Assembly (NCBI GenBank): GCA_024638585.1
Contig: JAHEKA010000100.1
Coordinates: 1-7,553, forward strand
DNA: 7,553 nt
Reading direction: 5' to 3'
Origin: Rhodospirillales bacterium
GTDB taxonomy: Bacteria > Pseudomonadota > Alphaproteobacteria > SMXQ01
Shown here: piece after piece, positions 4,123 through 7,553 of the stretch
Position numbering within the stretch: position 1 is the stretch's first letter
Layout of the letters: each line of letters opens with the position of its first letter
Program-made: the position numbers and the translations under genes
The notes under the pieces: generated by a model
The model's database searches: none
Told to the model about the DNA's origin: nothing
What the model saw: only the letters and a program-made list of their open reading frames with translations

Positions 4123-5013
4123 TCACGGCGGTTCGGCGAAGCCGCCGCCCCAGCACCACCAGCCGGGCTTGGCGGCGGCGAGCGCCTCTGCCCCGGCCCG
4201 GGCGGCAGCGGCATCGTCGAACAGGCCGAAGCAGGTGGCGCCGCTGCCGCTCATGCGGGCAAGCCGGCAGCCTTTAAGCCCGGAGACGAGTGCGCGCACC
4301 TGACCGACCACCGGCGCAAGTTCCAGCGCCGCTTCCGTGAGGTCGTTGGCGGTGGCGGCGAGCACCTCGGCCAGAGCTTGGGCATCCCGTGGCGCCGGGT
4401 CGAGCCCGGGGCGCGGCCGTTCGTCTCCGGCCCCGCCGGTGCCATGCTCGGCATCGAAGGCGGCGAAGACTTGCGCGGTATCGAGCGGAAGCCTGGGATT
4501 GGCGAGCAACAGCCCGGCATCGGGCAAATCCGCCCCCGGGCCGAGATCATCGCCCACCCCGGCCATGAAGACCGGGCGCTGGGCGAAGCAAACGGGCACG
4601 TCGGCGCCGAGGCCCGGAGCGAGGCTCTTCGCCACCGCCTCATGGATCCCCCAGGCCTTGCTGAGACCCATCAACACCGCCGCCGCATCCGCCGATCCGC
4701 CGCCGAGCCCGGCGGCCGGCGGAATGTTCTTCTCCAATGCGATCGCCATCGGTCGGGCCGCCAAGCCAGCGGCCTCGGCCAGGGCCCTGGCGGCCTTGAG
4801 GGCGAGGTTGCCCTCCCCGGCATCGAGGCCTTTCGCGAAGGGACCCGACATGGTGAGTTCGAACCCCGCGGCGCGGGTGAGGCTGATGCGGTCGGCGAGG
4901 CCCGCGAAAGCGACCAGCGAATCGAGAAGGTGAAAGCCGTCGGCCCGGCGCCCCAACACATGAAGGTAGAGATTGACCTTGGCCGGCGCCTCAAGAACCG
5001 GGCCGGGCGTCAC
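4123..5013 (-). CDS. ispE: 4-diphosphocytidyl-2-C-methyl-D-erythritol kinase
   Basis: IspE uses ATP to phosphorylate the 2-hydroxyl of CDP-methylerythritol, the fourth step of the MEP route to isoprenoid precursors, in the cytosol. The 296-residue product has the family's usual length and all GHMP-kinase motifs. The N-terminal APAKVNLYLHVLGRRADGFH (9-28) carries the likely catalytic K12. The ATP loop PPAAGLGGGSADAA spans 98-111, the probable catalytic base is D138 in LGADVP, and the third motif is MSGSGATCFG (254-263). The start is GTG at 5013, sharing GTGA with the TPR gene's stop (TGA 5010-5012). This suggests translational coupling, and no strong ribosome site is visible. The sequence is Ala/Gly/Pro-rich, in keeping with high GC. 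A tRNA-Gln follows 148 bp downstream. The assignment is firm; the last few residues (GGGFAEPP) are not conserved. Confidence 0.95.
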   Translation of the reverse strand: MTPGPVLEAPAKVNLYLHVLGRRADGFHLLDSLVAFAGLADRISLTRAAGFELTMSGPFAKGLDAGEGNLALKAARALAEAAGLAARPMAIALEKNIPPAAGLGGGSADAAAVLMGLSKAWGIHEAVAKSLAPGLGADVPVCFAQRPVFMAGVGDDLGPGADLPDAGLLLANPRLPLDTAQVFAAFDAEHGTGGAGDERPRPGLDPAPRDAQALAEVLAATANDLTEAALELAPVVGQVRALVSGLKGCRLARMSGSGATCFGLFDDAAAARAGAEALAAAKPGWWCWGGGFAEPP

Positions 5014-6806
5014 CCGCCGTCCCGCTCCGAGCCCTCACCCGACGCATCGCTTTTCTTCGGGCCCTCTTCGAGGCCGGAGGCGAGCTTCTTCTTGATCCCC
5101 GGAATGGTGTCCTTCTCCGGATCGTACTTGAGGGCGCGCCACCACTGGAAGCGCGCCTCGGTGCGCCGGCCGACCCGCCAATAGGCATCGCCCAGGTGAT
5201 CGTTGATGGCGGAATCGTTGGGGCTGAGAACGATCGCCCGTTCAAGATAGCGGACCGCGCGGTCGAAATTCCCCAGCCGGTAATGGGCCCAGCCCAGGCT
5301 GTCGACGATGAAGCCGTCATTGGGCCTGAGGCGCACCGCGGTTTCGATCATCTTGAGCGCGCGCTCCAGGTGCAGGCCCTTGTCGACCCAGGAATACCCG
5401 AGGTAGTTCAACACATAGGGGTGATTGGGGTAAAGCCGCAGCGCCTCGAGAAAATCCTTTTCGGCTTCCGGCCACTGCTTAGAACGTTCGTGGGAAATGC
5501 CCCGGGAATAGTAGAGCGACCAGTGCCGGCGCTCGATCCGGTCGATCCGCTTGAACGCCTCGTTATAGGATTCAAGGGAGTCCTCGTAGCGTTTGCGGAA
5601 CCGTAGGATATCGCCGCGGGCCACCAGCGCGTCGTAGCGCTCCGGCCGTTCGTCGGCCATCTCCGCCAGGCGTTCGAGCGCGGGCTCGATCTGTTCCGCC
5701 CGGGTCAGAGCATCGGCCGCCCGGAGTCGCGCCTCCCAGCCGCGCGCGGATTTGGGATCGACCTTGTCGTAGGCCGCGACAGCGGAAAGGTTGCGGTTCA
5801 TCGCCGCCAGAATGTCCCCCACCAGGATCTGCGCCAATTGATACTTGGGCCGGGCATGCAGCGCCAGGCGTGTCATGATCAGGGCAGCGCGCTGTGCATT
5901 CTGGTCGTTCAGCAGGATGGCGAGGTCCCAAAGCGCTTCGGCGACGCCGTCGGCGGCGCGGCGGATGTGTTTAGGGGGCTTGTCGCCCGCCCGCAGGCGC
6001 GTGAGCGCCCATTCCACCGTGGTCGTCGCGCTCCGGTTCTTCAACAGACGTTCGTAGAGATTTCGCGCCTTTTCGGTCTGACCGCGGCGCTCGTAAAACG
6101 ATCCGGCGAGCTCGACCAACCGGAGGTGGGGATTGTCGCCGCCGGCAACCTTCCCGAACAGCCCCTCGGCTTCTCCGGTGTTGCCCACATAGTCGTGGAT
6201 CAAGGCAGCGTGGAGGTCGTGGATGAGCTGCAGGCCGCGGCGCTTGCCGAACGGCTCCAGGGTGTCGAATGCCTCGCTGACCTCTTTCTTGCCGGCCAGG
6301 GTCCAGGCAAGCGTCATCGGCACCACATAGCCGCCCAGCCCGCGATTGGGAATCGCCTTCAAGGCCTTCTCGCCGTCATCGAGACGCCCGGCGGTGATAT
6401 GATCGACGGCAATGGTCAAGCCGGCGAAAACGCTTTTCGGCCGCAGGGCCAGATAGCGCTTGGCGATGGCTACCGCACGATCCATGTATCCCGCGGCGAG
6501 CATCTGATGCAGGGCCATACGCAGGATTTCCGGATCGTTGGGCGCATGTTTCAGGGTGCGCTCCAACAGGCGGGCCGCCAGGGGCGAATCGTGGATCGCC
6601 TCGGCATGACGCGCCGCCAGGTAATCGCCATAGGGGGTCGAAAGCGGGCCGGGATCCCAAGCTTTTTCCGCCTTCGCCGTCTGCCGGTCTTGGGCGACCG
6701 CGCAAGCCTGCCCCGCAAACACCGCAAAAGCGAGAATCAGTGCGCCTCTCAGCCCGCTTCGGGCGGCCAGGGCCGCCATGCCGGATCCCTTGATCGAGGT
6801 TCCCAT
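5010..6806 (-). CDS. Secreted tetratricopeptide-repeat protein
   Basis: This 598-residue protein begins with a Sec-type signal peptide: basic residues up to R20, a hydrophobic core GALILAFAVFAG (21-32) and a likely cut near ACAVAQ (34-39). It should be periplasmic or anchored on the outer face of the inner membrane; C35 is not in a good lipobox. The rest is helical TPR solenoid. Early repeats lie around 62-125, degenerate ones through the middle, and the clearest around 430-565: WPEAEKDFLEALRLYPNHP, LERALKMIETAVRLRPND and FDRAVRYLERAIVLSPND. The end (575-598) is a charged, probably disordered tail. ATG 6806 has AGGAG 10 bases upstream (6817-6821); ATG 6779 is an alternative that keeps the signal peptide. 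It follows the ETF oxidoreductase by 54 bp and overlaps ispE by 4 bases. TPR proteins bind partners, so an envelope assembly role is plausible, but none is established. Confidence 0.9.
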   Translation of the reverse strand: MGTSIKGSGMAALAARSGLRGALILAFAVFAGQACAVAQDRQTAKAEKAWDPGPLSTPYGDYLAARHAEAIHDSPLAARLLERTLKHAPNDPEILRMALHQMLAAGYMDRAVAIAKRYLALRPKSVFAGLTIAVDHITAGRLDDGEKALKAIPNRGLGGYVVPMTLAWTLAGKKEVSEAFDTLEPFGKRRGLQLIHDLHAALIHDYVGNTGEAEGLFGKVAGGDNPHLRLVELAGSFYERRGQTEKARNLYERLLKNRSATTTVEWALTRLRAGDKPPKHIRRAADGVAEALWDLAILLNDQNAQRAALIMTRLALHARPKYQLAQILVGDILAAMNRNLSAVAAYDKVDPKSARGWEARLRAADALTRAEQIEPALERLAEMADERPERYDALVARGDILRFRKRYEDSLESYNEAFKRIDRIERRHWSLYYSRGISHERSKQWPEAEKDFLEALRLYPNHPYVLNYLGYSWVDKGLHLERALKMIETAVRLRPNDGFIVDSLGWAHYRLGNFDRAVRYLERAIVLSPNDSAINDHLGDAYWRVGRRTEARFQWWRALKYDPEKDTIPGIKKKLASGLEEGPKKSDASGEGSERDGG

Positions 6807-6860
6807 AATCGAACGTCTCCTAAACCCCAGGATGGGCGCAGTATAGCATGGCCTGATAGC

Positions 6861-7553
6861 CTACAAGTTGGGATAGTTGGGACCGCCCCCGCCCTCGGGC
6901 ACCACCCAAGTGATGTTCTGGGTCGGGTCCTTGATATCGCAGGTCTTGCAGTGGATGCAGTTCTGGGCATTTATCTGCAGCCGGGGGCCGTCGGCCCCCT
7001 CTTCCTCGCCGACGATCTCATAGACCCCGGCCGGGCAATAACGCGTCTCCGGCGCGCCGAACTGGGCGTAATTGACGCTGATCGCCCGCCCCTCGTCCCT
7101 CAGACGCAGGTGGCCGGGCTGGTTTTCCTCGTGATTGGTGTTGGATATGAAGACCGAGGACAACCGGTCGAAGGTCAGCTTGCCATCGGGCTTGGGATAG
7201 TCGATGGGATGGCACCGCTTGGCCGGAAAGGTCTCTTCGTGATCACGGTGATGCTTCAGAGTCCAAGGGGCGCGCCCCCGCAGGATATAGGTGTCGACCG
7301 CGGCATGGAGCAGCCCGCCCCAGAGACCCAACCGGAACCCGGGACGGATATTGCGCGCGGCGTGAAGCTCGGGCATCACCCAGCCCGTCTGCAACCGCTC
7401 GCGGTAGCTCACGGCTTCGGTCCCACCGTCTCCGGGGCCGAGCAGGTCACTCACCGCTTCCGCCGCGGCCATGCCCGACGCCATGGCATTGTGGATACCC
7501 TTGATCTTGGGCACGTCCATGAATCCGGCGCCGCAGCCGATCAGCGCGCCGCC
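6861..7553 (-). CDS. Electron transfer flavoprotein-ubiquinone oxidoreductase, C-terminal part
   Basis: ETF-QO passes electrons from reduced ETF, loaded by acyl-CoA and amine dehydrogenases, to ubiquinone at the inner membrane, using FAD and one 4Fe-4S cluster. The visible 230 residues (the gene runs off the right edge; full proteins are about 540-560) begin in the FAD-binding region GCGAGFMDVPKIKGIHNAMASG. They continue through the ubiquinone/membrane-associated part (GFRLGLWGGLLHAAVDTY) and end in a ferredoxin-like domain. Four cluster cysteines are present: one in RYCPAGVYE (codon 7035-7037) and three in NCIHCKTCDI (codons 6957-6959, 6948-6950, 6939-6941). The C-terminus QNITWVVPEGGGGPNY is typical of the family. 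It lies 54 bp upstream of the TPR gene on the same strand. The identification is secure from cluster spacing and flanking motifs. Confidence 0.95.
   Translation of the reverse strand, partial: GGALIGCGAGFMDVPKIKGIHNAMASGMAAAEAVSDLLGPGDGGTEAVSYRERLQTGWVMPELHAARNIRPGFRLGLWGGLLHAAVDTYILRGRAPWTLKHHRDHEETFPAKRCHPIDYPKPDGKLTFDRLSSVFISNTNHEENQPGHLRLRDEGRAISVNYAQFGAPETRYCPAGVYEIVGEEEGADGPRLQINAQNCIHCKTCDIKDPTQNITWVVPEGGGGPNYPNL

Noticed and set aside
3854..4303. 149-codon plus-strand open frame containing WGGRDRTCDHGIKTRC
   Set aside because: It reads antisense through tRNA-Gln and the ispE 3' end. The WGGRDRTCD motif is the classic spurious translation of an antisense tRNA.
4075..5184. 369-codon plus-strand frame opposite ispE
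   Set aside because: Long open antisense frames are expected in very GC-rich genes; ispE motifs on the other strand are unambiguous.
6840..6845. Good -10 like TATACT (minus) in the ETF-QO/TPR gap
   Set aside because: The best -35 candidate (TTGTAG) is only 15 bases away, inside the ETF-QO 3' end. An internal promoter is possible but not supported.

Overview
The window looks like chromosomal DNA of a GC-rich alphaproteobacterium. Three things suggest this: a ubiquinone-linked ETF dehydrogenase next to an exported TPR protein and ispE, a tRNA-Gln with an alphaproteobacterial-style promoter, and intergenic palindromes built on TGTCCGCTTTTGGC, which I recall as common in Bradyrhizobium-like and related soil alphaproteobacteria. 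A Rhodospirillales-like host is my guess. It rests on gene content, not on a search.

The right part (about 3900-7553) is compact, very GC-rich housekeeping DNA, all on the minus strand. In transcription order it holds the C-terminal part of electron-transfer-flavoprotein:ubiquinone oxidoreductase (cut by the window edge), a 598-residue secreted TPR protein, ispE (overlapping the TPR stop codon as GTGA), and a tRNA-Gln(UUG) with its own promoter. The first three probably form one operon.

The left part (1 to about 3900) is looser, somewhat less GC-rich and catabolic in flavour. It holds the 3' half of a maleate isomerase/arylmalonate decarboxylase-family gene (plus), a small FMN-binding PPOX-type flavoprotein (plus), and a minus-strand pair, cupin then TIM-barrel amidohydrolase, that converges on the flavoprotein gene. 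No substrate can be deduced. Three long gene-free stretches (386-855, 1306-1653, 3419-3900) carry several related palindromic repeats and hairpins. The cupin gene has a recognisable promoter with a perfect 12-bp palindrome (TTAGATATCTAA) over its -10 box, the best sign of specific regulation here.

I see no CRISPR array, transposase, integrase, phage gene or obvious defence system. The most interesting signals are the cupin operator, the repeat family confined to the left part, the uncharacterised small-molecule cluster with atypical active-site residues, and the change of character at the tRNA-Gln 3' end.
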